Assembly: GCF_000150955.2 (NCBI RefSeq)
Contig: NC_011687.1
Coordinates: 434,001-498,000 of the forward strand
Direction: 5' to 3'
DNA from: Phaeodactylum tricornutum CCAP 1055/1
Lineage: Eukaryota > Bacillariophyta > Bacillariophyceae > Surirellales > Neidiaceae
Length of the DNA: 64,000 nt
A program made the translations under genes and the position numbers. Position 1 is the stretch's first letter; every line of letters starts with the position of its first letter. Below the pieces are notes generated by a model. The model saw nothing but the letters and a program-made list of their open reading frames with translations, had not been told where the DNA came from and searched no databases. Positions 38,886-48,778 of the stretch are shown piece after piece.

Positions 38886-40817
38886 TCAACTGCAAACTGT
38901 TAGACCCATAAGTTTGTAAGTGGTGCCATTGGTCATTGTCATGCTGATTCGAAGATTCGAATTTGCAGGGATTTCTGATGGCATGTGGACGGGGATTGTG
39001 TAGATCTCACTTGTTGTTGTAGAATGCAATCCTGGGATCTCTAAAGAAGTCAACTCCAACCAGTCCATTGCCTCATTCGATTTGCTCAGGAACCGAAAAC
39101 GGGCATTGGAATTGCGCCACTTTTCCCCGTAGCTCTTCATGGGAAATAAAGTGACTGTACGAACCGTTTGGGTCAAGTTTCGAAACTCGAATAGCAACTT
39201 CGACCCTTTCTCGGCGGGCACCCATCCAAACTTGCGGCGGCCTGTGTCGTCAATTACCCTCCACTTGCCTTGCTCTACAACAAAGGGAGCAAACTTTTTC
39301 TGAATAGTTGCAATAGATTCCTGCCACTCCAACCCACTAACCCAAGAGAAAATGCAGCGGGAAGTCCTATTTGGGGAACATACTTTTGGGTTCTTTTCCA
39401 GTGCCCTTGCATCGTTGCGCCACATGTCCGTCACGTCTTTTAAAGTAAGCGCATCAGTAAGAGCTGGCGGCAATGATGAGGGCACGGGCTGGTAGTAGGT
39501 TGATTCTGGGATCTTGATTTGATCACTTGTATTGAATGGGTGCATAAAACTCGATCCTGCTGAGTTGTGATTGGTTTGGCTGGACCAGTTAACAACGGAA
39601 CAATGTGTTGTGGCCAGGTTCAGAAAATTATATGCCATGATCCACATAGTTGCAATATGCATCCCTTGGCCGGGATGGACCTCGGTGACGAATTGCCCAT
39701 CAGCCGAATACCACGGGGGCGTGAACAAAGTCCCGTGGTTATCGCCATATACCCAATCTCGCACGACGTTGGCAAACGATACAAAGGAAAACCCATAGTA
39801 GTTCGCAAGCACTTGAACTTCTTGTGAAAGCAGTGTCATTTCCTTGATTCCTTGCGCTACGTTGCCAATGTAGTCGTCCAACCAGATAAGAAGCGGTGGC
39901 TTCGAACAAGTTAGGGGAGTCAAAATGGAACGTACAAACGACTGCGCCATTGCAGATTTTTTGTCACGTGTACCACGACTCGGATGTGAATCGTTGGTTG
40001 AATACGCATTGATTAGAATATCAGGATTCTTGGCCTCGTCTGGCAATATTTCGTGGTCCCAAATTGCTTGGCCTGTCTCGGAAGTGCTGGCTCCTATGGC
40101 ACTATTGTGCACCTGCACTAGCGCCCCTCCGGCTAGTCCATTGAGAAGTGTCTCTAGACGAGCTACCCAGGAACAAGATATTTCTTTCACGTCATTGATT
40201 GCAGAGCACTTATGTCCCAATGTCACTGAACCCCCGACCACCACAATACGCACGAGAGGTGGCTCTTTTCTCTGGAGAGTTGACGTGACAGGATTCTTGA
40301 TATGCTGCAAATACTGGTACCGCTCCCATGCCACACTCAAGACGTGTTCTACTGTTTTCCAAGCCCTTGTCAAGCTTTGGTGGGAGTGTGGAAGCCGCGG
40401 GGAAATCTTGTTCAGCATTTCCAGCATCATATCGTGTTGCGCAAATTGTGGGTCAGCAGGTAGTTGGCTTGCCTTCAATATTTGTGCGGCGTGTAGCTTC
40501 CATAAGCTGAACGCAGATTGTGATCCAATATGTACACACATCGATTTGTACGTCGTTGCCATCATTACAGAGCCGGAATCTACGAGAGCGGACCCACTTT
40601 TTGCGAGTTTGCTATCATCGGAACGAGATGCCGGCGTTGTTTTTGCCTCGCGGAATGAAGTTGATTTCGTTGATGAGAAGAACCTGTCGCTAGAGACGTT
40701 ATAGAACGACGAGTGAAGAATGGAAAGACACGCAACCGCAGCTGTCAGAACGATGGAGACCTTCCATGCTCTTGCACAGCTCATTTTTCCCTCGTCAAGT
40801 CGGCCCTCATTCATCAT
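38886..40817 (-). CDS. SGNH-hydrolase-like type II membrane protein, copy 1
   Basis: 643 aa from the first ATG (40817); a longer frame to 40910 begins only with GTG, and the paralogue's start aligns here. One TM (WKVSIVLTAAVACLSIL) lies near the N-terminus. The SGNH/GDSL blocks are visible: VRIVVVGGSVTLGHKC (block I, GGS), NSAIGAS (block II Gly), AYSTNDSHPS (block III Asn-Asp), and EVHPGQGMHIATMW (block V, with His). A C-terminal about 150-residue beta-rich domain (GKWRVIDDTGRRKFGWVPAE) follows. It is probably an esterase or polysaccharide de-acetylase of the secretory pathway; the substrate is unknown. It is the paralogue of 44303-46243. CACTCACAGTCAG lies about 95 bp upstream. Confidence 0.82.
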   Translation of the reverse strand: MMNEGRLDEGKMSCARAWKVSIVLTAAVACLSILHSSFYNVSSDRFFSSTKSTSFREAKTTPASRSDDSKLAKSGSALVDSGSVMMATTYKSMCVHIGSQSAFSLWKLHAAQILKASQLPADPQFAQHDMMLEMLNKISPRLPHSHQSLTRAWKTVEHVLSVAWERYQYLQHIKNPVTSTLQRKEPPLVRIVVVGGSVTLGHKCSAINDVKEISCSWVARLETLLNGLAGGALVQVHNSAIGASTSETGQAIWDHEILPDEAKNPDILINAYSTNDSHPSRGTRDKKSAMAQSFVRSILTPLTCSKPPLLIWLDDYIGNVAQGIKEMTLLSQEVQVLANYYGFSFVSFANVVRDWVYGDNHGTLFTPPWYSADGQFVTEVHPGQGMHIATMWIMAYNFLNLATTHCSVVNWSSQTNHNSAGSSFMHPFNTSDQIKIPESTYYQPVPSSLPPALTDALTLKDVTDMWRNDARALEKNPKVCSPNRTSRCIFSWVSGLEWQESIATIQKKFAPFVVEQGKWRVIDDTGRRKFGWVPAEKGSKLLFEFRNLTQTVRTVTLFPMKSYGEKWRNSNARFRFLSKSNEAMDWLELTSLEIPGLHSTTTSEIYTIPVHMPSEIPANSNLRISMTMTNGTTYKLMGLTVCS

Positions 40818-41984
40818 CTTTCGTGACCTCAAACCTTCTTCGTGAACTAACGATACGAATATTTCAAAGCTAACGGTAAAAAAGGGAGAAAGTATGACCT
40901 TCAAATTCACTCACAGTCAGAAAGCATTCTGAGTCGCAACAATCCGTTTTCCGTTGTGTTTACGGAGCTATACTATCTTTGTAATTAGGGTAATGATATT
41001 AATGGGAAGCAAATGATTTATTTGGCTTTTCGTGCCATTTAACACTTTAGTAACAGTAGTTGAATTTACAGCATATACATGTTCGTTTATATCTGAAGCC
41101 AACAAATATGTCATATAAGCTTGCCGTCAGTAGTCAAAAACAACACGTGAATTTTCGAATTTAAAAAATTATTCATCACGTGTCTCACTGTCAAGCGATC
41201 GCTGAATTTACCCTACCCGCCTAGCAATTTGTGAAAATGCGGAGGTTGGCCCAAATTAGCTGGGCAAATACCATATCCGCAAAGAAGGTTTTAAAATCAC
41301 TCCGTACTAATTGTTACAGGAAATTACTAGAATTCCTACTCTTTACCTCGACTCAAAATTGCTAGGTTAATTACAATTTACTGTTAGCTCGACTCAAACA
41401 AGGCCAGGATAAATGTAAATAACTGAAATCAGCCTTCCAATCCCTATTGTCATCACAAAATAGATCCATAGTATAATCTGCTGTACATTGTTTCTTTGGC
41501 TGAATATTGCCATCATTGGCACCAATTTAGCAGATTGTCTCAGATCAGCCACTAATTGGTGTTCGGGTCGAAGAATGATGAGCATGATGCACGACCCCAG
41601 CAACTCTGTGCTGAAGGTATTATTGCCAATTCTGTGTTGTCTAAAAAGGACAGGAAGAAGTGGTTGGAAGTAAAAGGACTTGCAATGCCAGCAAATCGTT
41701 CAAGGTGAGGTAAAAACCACGCCTTGCCTGCAAGAAGGCATGTGAGCCTCTAGCACAAATAGCTTGATCACTTGAATCTCCTTAGCTTGAACGGCATTTC
41801 TAAATCAAGTCTTGCAATTTTGAAGCAACCTAATTAGAAAGGACATGGTAGATTTTAAAATCAAATACTAGCGATTGAAAGCTCGTGAAAGTGCATGTGT
41901 CAAGATTAGTGGTGCAAAAGGGTTTACAGTTAGCTCACAGAAACATAATCTCAACTAAAACCGCCAATTAAATTTTTGACGAAA
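40818..41984. other. AT-rich spacer between duplication copies
   Basis: No supported gene. It includes the upstream region of SGNH copy 1, with CACTCACAGTCAG at 40908-40920, and several further CACTGTCA or TTACAGTTAG-type words (about 41190, 41380, 41925). The duplication junction should lie in here. Confidence 0.45.
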
Positions 41985-42115
41985 GTATTGCGGTAGCGGT
42001 TAGTGAGACTGTGCCTTTTCTGGAGTGATCACAGAATTTTGGAATGCTGGCCAACAGTGCCGTGGATGTGGAAGACCTCGCCTTAAGTAACGGCCTGAGT
42101 AGACCTGTTTGGCGA
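41985..42115 (+). pseudogene. decayed 3' fragment of the 2H-like gene (duplication copy 2)
   Basis: From GCGGTAGCGGTT onward this stretch aligns with the 3' part of the gene at 36527-38377 (about 38077-38195). Translated, GMLANSAVDVEDLALSNGLS corresponds to GMPATSVVDAKDRILGDGVS. By eye about 70 percent of bases match, with a stop and a small gap. It lies immediately beyond the 3' end of the intact CNNM-like gene, the same relative place the 2H-like gene has to the CNNM relic in copy 1. Confidence 0.85.
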
Positions 42116-42134
42116 CTAGCATTAGCGTCGAAAT

Positions 42135-43886
42135 CTAATGCAGTAGAAATGTGGATTCATTTGACAATCCTCTCTCCATTGCGACGGCACGCTGTACAAC
42201 AGGGAGCAGCGCAGGATCCGATGGGCTTCCGGATGATAGAACCGCCCGCCTCCGTTGGACGTACGCCTTCCAACGTCGAACAACTATTTTGGCTAATTTT
42301 TGAGCATCCTTTTCGTATCGGTCTTGCTCGTCATAGATTTGCTCTTGGAGCAGCATTTCCAGGACGTCCTCGAGTGTAATAATCCCTACAAGTCCAGCCG
42401 ATTTCGGCAGGGCTTCACCCCTTCCCAATGCAGTATTTCCATCATCGGGACGTGAACAAACCAAGGCCATGTGTCCACCTTTCAGTGCCCTCCCTCCTGT
42501 TTGGAACTGATTGAGAAGATCTACTAGACTCATGTCGTGACTGACACACCGCGGAGTATAAAGTGGGAGCGTGTGCAACGGTCGCTTATCCCGGGAATTG
42601 ACGACAATGAGTTGCTTTGTAATTAGAACACCGATCACATTGGACTTATAAGTCGGATCCTCTGGATCCTTCCGGTAGATGGGGATACGGGAATATCCTG
42701 AGGCATATATTTGCACGATTTCTTTCTCGGTCAAGAGAGTATCGTCTGAAAGCAAAAATGCTTTGCGCAATGGTGTGTAGACATCAACAGCTACCTTAGT
42801 TTTCATTTGCAGTGCTCCTTCCACCATAGTGACTTCGTCTACGTGAATGCTTGTTGATCGTTCATATGTAGGTCTTCCCGACTGCACCGGCGCGGACATT
42901 TCGTGCAACACTTCGGCATGCTCCAACTGCCGCACTGTGGCACGAACAGCGTCGTCAATTGCAAGGCGATCCCGCACGCCGATTGCGCCGGTCAAGTCCA
43001 AGCCACCCACATGATGAGGATTGGCCATCACTGTTTGTTGCTGGGCTTTTCGTCTGCGTTTGGATGCCATGCGATCTTCATACTGAATACGAATCAGAGC
43101 AGACAGTTCACCCCGATTGTAAGCCGACAAAGACTCCCCGTCATCGTCGTGTAGAAACCAGTCGAGAAGTTTGGCGATCGGAATGGCAATCGGTCCCAAC
43201 ACACACATGGCGGCTTTAACGAGCGGTGCCAGTCGATTGGCAATTTGCAGCTGGTTCGGCCCGGTAAAGATGGCCGACGGAATAATTTCTCCAAAGAAAA
43301 GTACGAGCGTGACAGAGACGAGAACTGCGACGGTGGGCGATAATAGTCCTTCCAAGAAAATAGGCAGAGCCTCGTTGGCGATGGAATTCATGAGCAGCAG
43401 CGTTACCAGAAGCCGGTGATGCTGTTGTACCAGAGGGAGCAAGTTGCGCGCCATTCGACGTTCCTTTTCGCTTCTACCCGCGCGTTCCTTTATAAGTAGC
43501 AGAAGCGGATCCAGGCCCAGTAAGCCGAGCGTCAAACCAGCCGCCAAGGCTGCGAAGCCGACGCAGACAATTGCCCCAATCAAGTTAGTCAACCATGCGC
43601 CTTCGCTTTCCTCTGCCCCAGCAGCCTCCAATGATTCGCCCAAACTACGTTGTGTAGATAGGGGAGAACAGGAAGGGAGGAGCGAATGCCATTCTGGTTG
43701 ATCGTGACACAGCCGGATACCCTGTGATCGAAGCAGCTCAATTGCTGTACGAACGTCGGACGACGATGACGAATTTGCTGTGGACTGCGCTTGACCAAAA
43801 ACCTGGGCGAATCCTAGCAACCCCAACTGTATGGCACCGCGAGTCATTGTTTTTTTACAAGAACGCTCCCCGACAACGCTTTCCAT
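42135..43886 (-). CDS. CNNM/CorC-type (DUF21 + CBS) ion transporter
   Basis: 583 aa. After a possible signal sequence (IQLGLLGFAQVFGQAQ) comes a DUF21 membrane domain at about 95-250 (GFAALAAGLTLGLLGLDPLL, NSIANEALPIFLEGLLSPTV, LFFGEIIPSAIFTGP), then a charged linker and a split CBS pair at about 370-540 (YTPLRKAFLLSDDTLLTEKE, GYSRIPIYRKDPEDPTYKSN, GLVGIITLEDVLEMLLQEQI). This is the architecture of the cyclin-M / ACDP magnesium-handling family. Plasma or organelle membrane divalent-cation transport is inferred. TCACAGTCAG lies about 50 bp upstream of the ATG. A tail-only relic of a duplicate is at 38440-38830. Confidence 0.9.
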   Translation of the reverse strand: MESVVGERSCKKTMTRGAIQLGLLGFAQVFGQAQSTANSSSSSDVRTAIELLRSQGIRLCHDQPEWHSLLPSCSPLSTQRSLGESLEAAGAEESEGAWLTNLIGAIVCVGFAALAAGLTLGLLGLDPLLLLIKERAGRSEKERRMARNLLPLVQQHHRLLVTLLLMNSIANEALPIFLEGLLSPTVAVLVSVTLVLFFGEIIPSAIFTGPNQLQIANRLAPLVKAAMCVLGPIAIPIAKLLDWFLHDDDGESLSAYNRGELSALIRIQYEDRMASKRRRKAQQQTVMANPHHVGGLDLTGAIGVRDRLAIDDAVRATVRQLEHAEVLHEMSAPVQSGRPTYERSTSIHVDEVTMVEGALQMKTKVAVDVYTPLRKAFLLSDDTLLTEKEIVQIYASGYSRIPIYRKDPEDPTYKSNVIGVLITKQLIVVNSRDKRPLHTLPLYTPRCVSHDMSLVDLLNQFQTGGRALKGGHMALVCSRPDDGNTALGRGEALPKSAGLVGIITLEDVLEMLLQEQIYDEQDRYEKDAQKLAKIVVRRWKAYVQRRRAVLSSGSPSDPALLPVVQRAVAMERGLSNESTFLLH

Positions 43887-44302
43887 TCCTCAGATGAAGC
43901 TTTTTGGACAATCGCGATGCGCTGGACACTTCACAGTCAGTCGAACACTACTTGACAAAACGGAAGCATGAAAACATGTGGGTCATTCACTTTCAACTTG
44001 CGTAGTCGAGACGTCTCCGATCCCTCTAAACCCTGTCATAGAGTCCAGGGTTATAAAACTGGTCTAAATTGTTTTGTTATGTAAGAGATCGGCATGTGCA
44101 ATTGCGTGTAGTTGGCGCGCTCCAATATCGAGCTGGTGTCAATTAACTGTAAGTATCAGGATTTTCATTGCGGATATCTGTGTTCTATTTATAGTGACTA
44201 TGAGAGTGTATTCAAACTAACAATGCTGTTGTAAAGAGCTGGTTGATTCAAACACATAATACTTGGTAGGAAGGTGCCTTTGCAATGGGATAGCTCTTAG
44301 AG
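43887..44302. other. intergenic CNNM / SGNH copy 2
   Basis: This carries the CNNM promoter (TTCACAGTCAGTCG at about 43930) and the 3' flank of SGNH copy 2. No ORF is supported. Confidence 0.45.
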
Positions 44303-46243
44303 CTAGCTACAAATTGCTAGGCCCATCAGTTTGTAAGTGGTGCCGTTGGTCAGGGTCATGCTGATTCGGAGATTCGAATTTGCAGAAATTTCTGATGGCA
44401 TGTGGACGGGGATTGTGTAGATCTCACTTGTTGTCGTAGAGTGCAATCCAGAAATATCCAAAGAAGTCAACTCCAGCCATTCTATTGACTTGCTTGATTT
44501 GCTCAAGAACCGAAAACGGGCATTGGAATTACGCCACTTTTCCCCGTAGCTCTTCATGGGAAATAAAGTGACTGTGCGAACGGGTTGGGTCAAGTTTTGA
44601 AACTCGAATAGTAGCTTCGACCCTTTCTCGGCGGGCACCCATCCAAACTTGCGGCGGCCTGTGTCGTCAATTACCCTCCACTTGCCTTGCTCTACAACAA
44701 AGGGAGCAAACTTTTCTTGAATAGTCGCAGAAGTTTCTCGCCAATCTATCCCATTGACCCAAGAAAAAATGCAGCGGGCAGTCCTATTTGGAGAACACAC
44801 TTTTGGATCCTTTTCAAGATCCCGCGCATCGCTCCGCCACTTATCTGTCACATTCAACAGACTTAGATCATTGGTTACAATTGGCGGTAACGACGATGGC
44901 ATGGGCTGGTAGTAGTGCGAATCTGGGATCTTGACTTGATCACTCGTATTGAAAGGGTGCATAAAGCTCAATCCTGCTGAGGTTTGTGCAAGGTTGTTCT
45001 GGTTCTGGCTGGTCCAGTCACCAACCGAACAATGTGTTGTGGCCAGATTCAGAAAGTTGTACGCCATGATCCACATTGTTGCAATATGCATCCCTTGACC
45101 GGGATGAAGCTCTGGCGTGAAGCCTCCCTCAGGTGAATACCACTTAGGCGAGAACAACGCGCCGTGGTTGTCGCCATAAACCCAATCTCTTACAACGTTA
45201 CTAAGGGATACAAAAGAGAACCCATAGTAGTTCGCAAGCACTTGAACTTCTTGCGACAGTACCGAAGCAAGCTTGATTTTGTCAACCGTTCTCCCAAAGT
45301 GATCTTCCAGCCAAACAAGGAGTGGTCGCTTCGAGCAAGATTTTGGGTTCAAAACGGACCGTACAAAGGACTGAGCCGTGTCGAAAATCTTACCTCGTTG
45401 GCCTTTGCTTTGATTCGAATCGTTGGTGGAGTAAGCATTGATTAAAATATCAGGGTTCTTGGCCTCGTCTGGCAAGATTTCATAGTCCCAAATCGCTTGG
45501 CCTGTCTCTGTGTTGGTGGCTCCTATAGCACTGTTGCGCACTTGGACGAGCACCCCTCCGGCTAGACCATTTAAGAGAGTCTCTAGCCGAGCCGCCCAGG
45601 CACAATTCCTTTCGTTGGTGCCTTTTAGTGTATAGCATTTGTGTCCGGCTGTCACCGAGCCTCCGACAACCAGAATACGGACAACCCGAGGTTCATTCAA
45701 TGAGTGCGTCGTCCCATCGGAGTGCGTGGATTGTTGCAAGAATTGGAAGCGTTCCCACACCAGTTGCAGCACTCGTTGGACAGTGTTCCAATCTCGTGTC
45801 ATGGCGAGCTGGGAGTTTGGTAGCCGCGGGGAAATCAAATTTAGCATTTCCAGCATCATATCGTGCTGTGTAAATTGGAGATCCGCAGGCAGCCGGCTTT
45901 CTTTCAAAACTTGGTCCGCATGCTGGGTCCACAGACTGTGTGCGGAACGAGAGCCGATATACTCGCATAGAGATTGATACGTCGGTGCCGTCCAAGCATT
46001 CCCTGAATTGTGGACTGCGGACGCACGGTTTGTGAGATTGCAGTCAGGTGAGCGAGACTCCGAATGTGTCTTTGCCGCGCACAGGGCAGGAGATCTCGTT
46101 GATGAGATGAACCTTTGGTCGGAGACGTCTTGAAGATACAAGTATGGGATGAAGAGGCAAACCAAGCCAGCAATCGAAACGACGGAGACTTTCCATGGTC
46201 TAGTACACGTCATGTTTCCACTATCCCGTCGGCCTTGTGCCAT
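44303..46243 (-). CDS. SGNH-hydrolase-like type II membrane protein, copy 2
   Basis: 646 aa; paralogue of 38886-40817 with the same layout. There is an N-terminal TM (WKVSVVSIAGLVCLFIPYLY), then SGNH blocks VRILVVGGSVTAGHKC, NSAIGAT, AYSTNDSNQS and ELHPGQGMHIATMW, then the C-terminal beta-rich domain. The stem after the TM differs strongly between copies. The last about 170 residues are nearly the same, including about 100 bp of identical DNA (44618-44712 against 39203-39297). All SGNH residues seem intact in both. Function in secretory-pathway ester chemistry is inferred; glycan acetyl-esterase activity is one guess. Confidence 0.82.
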   Translation of the reverse strand: MAQGRRDSGNMTCTRPWKVSVVSIAGLVCLFIPYLYLQDVSDQRFISSTRSPALCAAKTHSESRSPDCNLTNRASAVHNSGNAWTAPTYQSLCEYIGSRSAHSLWTQHADQVLKESRLPADLQFTQHDMMLEMLNLISPRLPNSQLAMTRDWNTVQRVLQLVWERFQFLQQSTHSDGTTHSLNEPRVVRILVVGGSVTAGHKCYTLKGTNERNCAWAARLETLLNGLAGGVLVQVRNSAIGATNTETGQAIWDYEILPDEAKNPDILINAYSTNDSNQSKGQRGKIFDTAQSFVRSVLNPKSCSKRPLLVWLEDHFGRTVDKIKLASVLSQEVQVLANYYGFSFVSLSNVVRDWVYGDNHGALFSPKWYSPEGGFTPELHPGQGMHIATMWIMAYNFLNLATTHCSVGDWTSQNQNNLAQTSAGLSFMHPFNTSDQVKIPDSHYYQPMPSSLPPIVTNDLSLLNVTDKWRSDARDLEKDPKVCSPNRTARCIFSWVNGIDWRETSATIQEKFAPFVVEQGKWRVIDDTGRRKFGWVPAEKGSKLLFEFQNLTQPVRTVTLFPMKSYGEKWRNSNARFRFLSKSSKSIEWLELTSLDISGLHSTTTSEIYTIPVHMPSEISANSNLRISMTLTNGTTYKLMGLAICS

Positions 46244-46654
46244 GGTTCGTTTATGTCTAGGAATTAACGTACTGTCATGTTATGCATGTTGGTCTATTTC
46301 TTACCGATTCAAATTCAACTGACATTGATAGTGACAATCGAATGCCTTGTCTCGCGTGGCTGTAAATAAAGACCGGCGGCCGTTTCCTAATCGCAACATT
46401 TAATAAAAACTGACTTGCGTTGCTTTTACAATTAATTTAAATCAAGACGTCATCATGACTCCGATTTCCAGTTTATCTGTTTCGAGCGAAAATCATAGCA
46501 ATCTCTCCAAAACTTCCAACGGCAATCCGCTAGAGACGCAGTAGCGTCGGCAACCTATGCATTTCTTCGTTCCAATGCAGCTCGGTTTGTTGAGGCTATA
46601 GAATCTCCGTTCCCACACGACTAATAGGTACACGACTACAGAGATTCTCGCTAC
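46244..46654. other. intergenic, 5' of SGNH copy 2 and 3' of CLC
   Basis: AT-rich, with no ORF. CAACTGACATTGATAGTGACA (about 46317) is a loose variant of the start-associated motif. Confidence 0.4.
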
Positions 46655-48778
46655 CTATTTGACCGATCTAGTGGTCGAGCTTTTCTTCTTGTCGGCCAAA
46701 TCTCCCCAGGAGACGGAATCTTTGTCCCGCCTTCGTGGGGGCACCGGAAGAGTCGCTGGCGAAGGAGCCTCCGAAACGTTCGGTGGCGGTGTTCTCCGCG
46801 CGTTTTGTACCTTGTCTTCCAGAATGTCCCCCACCAGACTACCCACACCGGCACTAGCCATGAGCGGCAAGATGACGTCATAGTCCCGGGTCAATTCAAA
46901 GAGTAAAAGGCTGGCCGTGAGCGGAGCCCGAAAAAGGGCGGCCAAAACTGAGGCGGCACCGACCATGGCGTAGGCGGGAACGTCCGCGAGGACTAGTACC
47001 GGAGCCGCGGTACTGGACAGCACTCCCACACTTTCCCAAGGAAACGACGTCATGAGCGTTTGGAAGACGATGGTTGCGACGTTGTGAAAGGCCGCACCGA
47101 CCATGGCACCGAGAAACAGTGAAGGTGCAAAGGTGCCACCAACCAACCCGGATCCGGCCGATACGGCGGTCATGATGGTCTTTACGATAAGCAAGGAAAA
47201 AAGTAGTGACGTTGGTAAAGAAGCGTTGGCCAAGAGGGAGTTGAGCGTTTCGTAGCCAAAGAACAGAATCTGGGGAAATACCAGACCAACCAAGCCGCAC
47301 GCGAAACCCCCAATGACTGGTTTGACCGGTTCCGGTAGGCAACTCATGAAGCTCTGGATCGATTCGCCACCAACCTCTCCCGAGAAGAAAGCCTGGCTCC
47401 AGTTGGCGGCCTTGCTGAAAGAGAAGGCCACAAAGCCCGAAATCACGCCGAGCAACAGGTAGAGGGGCAATTCGATGAGTGGTGTTTCCAGGGAATATTC
47501 CGACAAGCTCAAGACGAGCGTGTCGCCTAGTATGGTCCGGGCTACGAGCGCGGACAAGACGGACGCCAACAGAATGGGAGTAATGTTTTCCGTCGCGGAT
47601 ACGGCGTTGCTAGCCGCGTTGAGGTCACTATTGTTCCCCTGGAGTGTTTGCTTTTCCTGTTCTTCTTGGCGGACCCCGTTCAGTGCGCTCTGCATGACTT
47701 CGAGGGTGAAGAAGACGCCGGCCAAGGGCGCGTTGAAACCCGCGGCGACTCCGGCAGCGGCCCCACAATTGAGCAAACAAACGTTCCAGTGCGGCCGTGG
47801 ACGCGAGAGGAATTCCGGTTTGACGTCCATACAGCCGCGGGCGACGTTCATCCCGATTTCGACGCAGGGTCCTTCCGGACCGAGACTGCATCCGGTACCG
47901 AGGGTAAAGACGGCGGCGGTGGATTTGCGCAAAAAGTCAATCTGTGTTTTGACTTTTTGCGTCGTGTCCACCGTGAGGCCGCGACGATCCTGTTGATCGA
48001 CGAGTTGTACGGTACCGCGGAGTCCGGGTGGAAAGGCTCCTCGTCCGGCCCAGTAGAGGATACCGACGGCGACGCCACCCACAGCGGGTACCACCGACCG
48101 CACCGCGGGCAAGTAGAGAAAGCTCTGGTTGTAGCACACTTCGCGGATGAACTCGATGGACAATTTAAAGACGGCAACGGATATGCCGGTCGCAACTCCG
48201 ACGAGTGCGGCTTCGGCTAGATAAAAGGCGGAACTCCGGAAGCGCAAGGTGGGTGTGGATGTGGCGTAGGAATCGTTCATTTCCTTCGCGGCCGACGCCG
48301 ACTGCTGCAGTTGGCGTACGGTGACGGTTTGGTCGTCGAGTGCGATAGTTTCGACGACGAATAAGGGGAGACGACGCGGTTGGGCGCGTGCCGAGGGATT
48401 TTCGGGGTCGTTCTCGTCGTCGTCACTGCGACTTTCCACATCCGTGTACTCGTCCGGCACCGTATTGTCGTTGTCGTCACTGATGCTGCCCGTCCGGAAT
48501 CGACCGAACAAGGAAGAGCGGTGTCGCCGACTGGTTGTTGTTCCGGAAGGAATGGTCGTCGGACCGGCCCGCCGTGTGAATCTGTCGTGTACCGAGAGAG
48601 GCATGTTGGACCAGGCCAATGCCGTACCCACGCTGCGGGGATGGAACGTTCTGGTCGTGCTCGTGATCGTCCAGAGCCCAAAACACCACCACCAGCAGCA
48701 GCAGCAGTAGTACCAAGGCCGGTACAGGGATTTCCAAAGGGCTACCGTGCGTGGCGACCAAGGCGGTGGTGCGCGCAT
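46655..48778 (-). CDS. CLC-family chloride channel/transporter, CLCe-like
   Basis: 707 aa. The anion-path signatures are present: GTGCSLGPEGPCVEIG (about 295-310, with the gating Glu in GPEGP) and SGLVGGTFAPSLFLGA (about 545, GxFxP motif). NCGAAAGVAAGFNAPLAGVF and LTASLLLFELTRDYDVILPL are further CLC hallmarks. GPEGP in place of GREGP, and the lack of CBS domains, recall plant thylakoid CLCe. The N-terminus has a hydrophobic Cys/Trp-rich stretch and TALAWSNMPLS, compatible with plastid import but not a clean ASAFAP motif. Inferred role: plastid-membrane anion balance. The gene is divergent from a plastid-type ABC half-transporter. Confidence 0.9.
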   Translation of the reverse strand: MRAPPPWSPRTVALWKSLYRPWYYCCCCWWWCFGLWTITSTTRTFHPRSVGTALAWSNMPLSVHDRFTRRAGPTTIPSGTTTSRRHRSSLFGRFRTGSISDDNDNTVPDEYTDVESRSDDDENDPENPSARAQPRRLPLFVVETIALDDQTVTVRQLQQSASAAKEMNDSYATSTPTLRFRSSAFYLAEAALVGVATGISVAVFKLSIEFIREVCYNQSFLYLPAVRSVVPAVGGVAVGILYWAGRGAFPPGLRGTVQLVDQQDRRGLTVDTTQKVKTQIDFLRKSTAAVFTLGTGCSLGPEGPCVEIGMNVARGCMDVKPEFLSRPRPHWNVCLLNCGAAAGVAAGFNAPLAGVFFTLEVMQSALNGVRQEEQEKQTLQGNNSDLNAASNAVSATENITPILLASVLSALVARTILGDTLVLSLSEYSLETPLIELPLYLLLGVISGFVAFSFSKAANWSQAFFSGEVGGESIQSFMSCLPEPVKPVIGGFACGLVGLVFPQILFFGYETLNSLLANASLPTSLLFSLLIVKTIMTAVSAGSGLVGGTFAPSLFLGAMVGAAFHNVATIVFQTLMTSFPWESVGVLSSTAAPVLVLADVPAYAMVGAASVLAALFRAPLTASLLLFELTRDYDVILPLMASAGVGSLVGDILEDKVQNARRTPPPNVSEAPSPATLPVPPRRRDKDSVSWGDLADKKKSSTTRSVK

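Noticed and set aside
40818-40910. N-terminal extension of SGNH copy 1
   Set aside because: It would begin at GTG; the paralogue starts with ATG at the equivalent place and the TM is better placed with the ATG at 40817.
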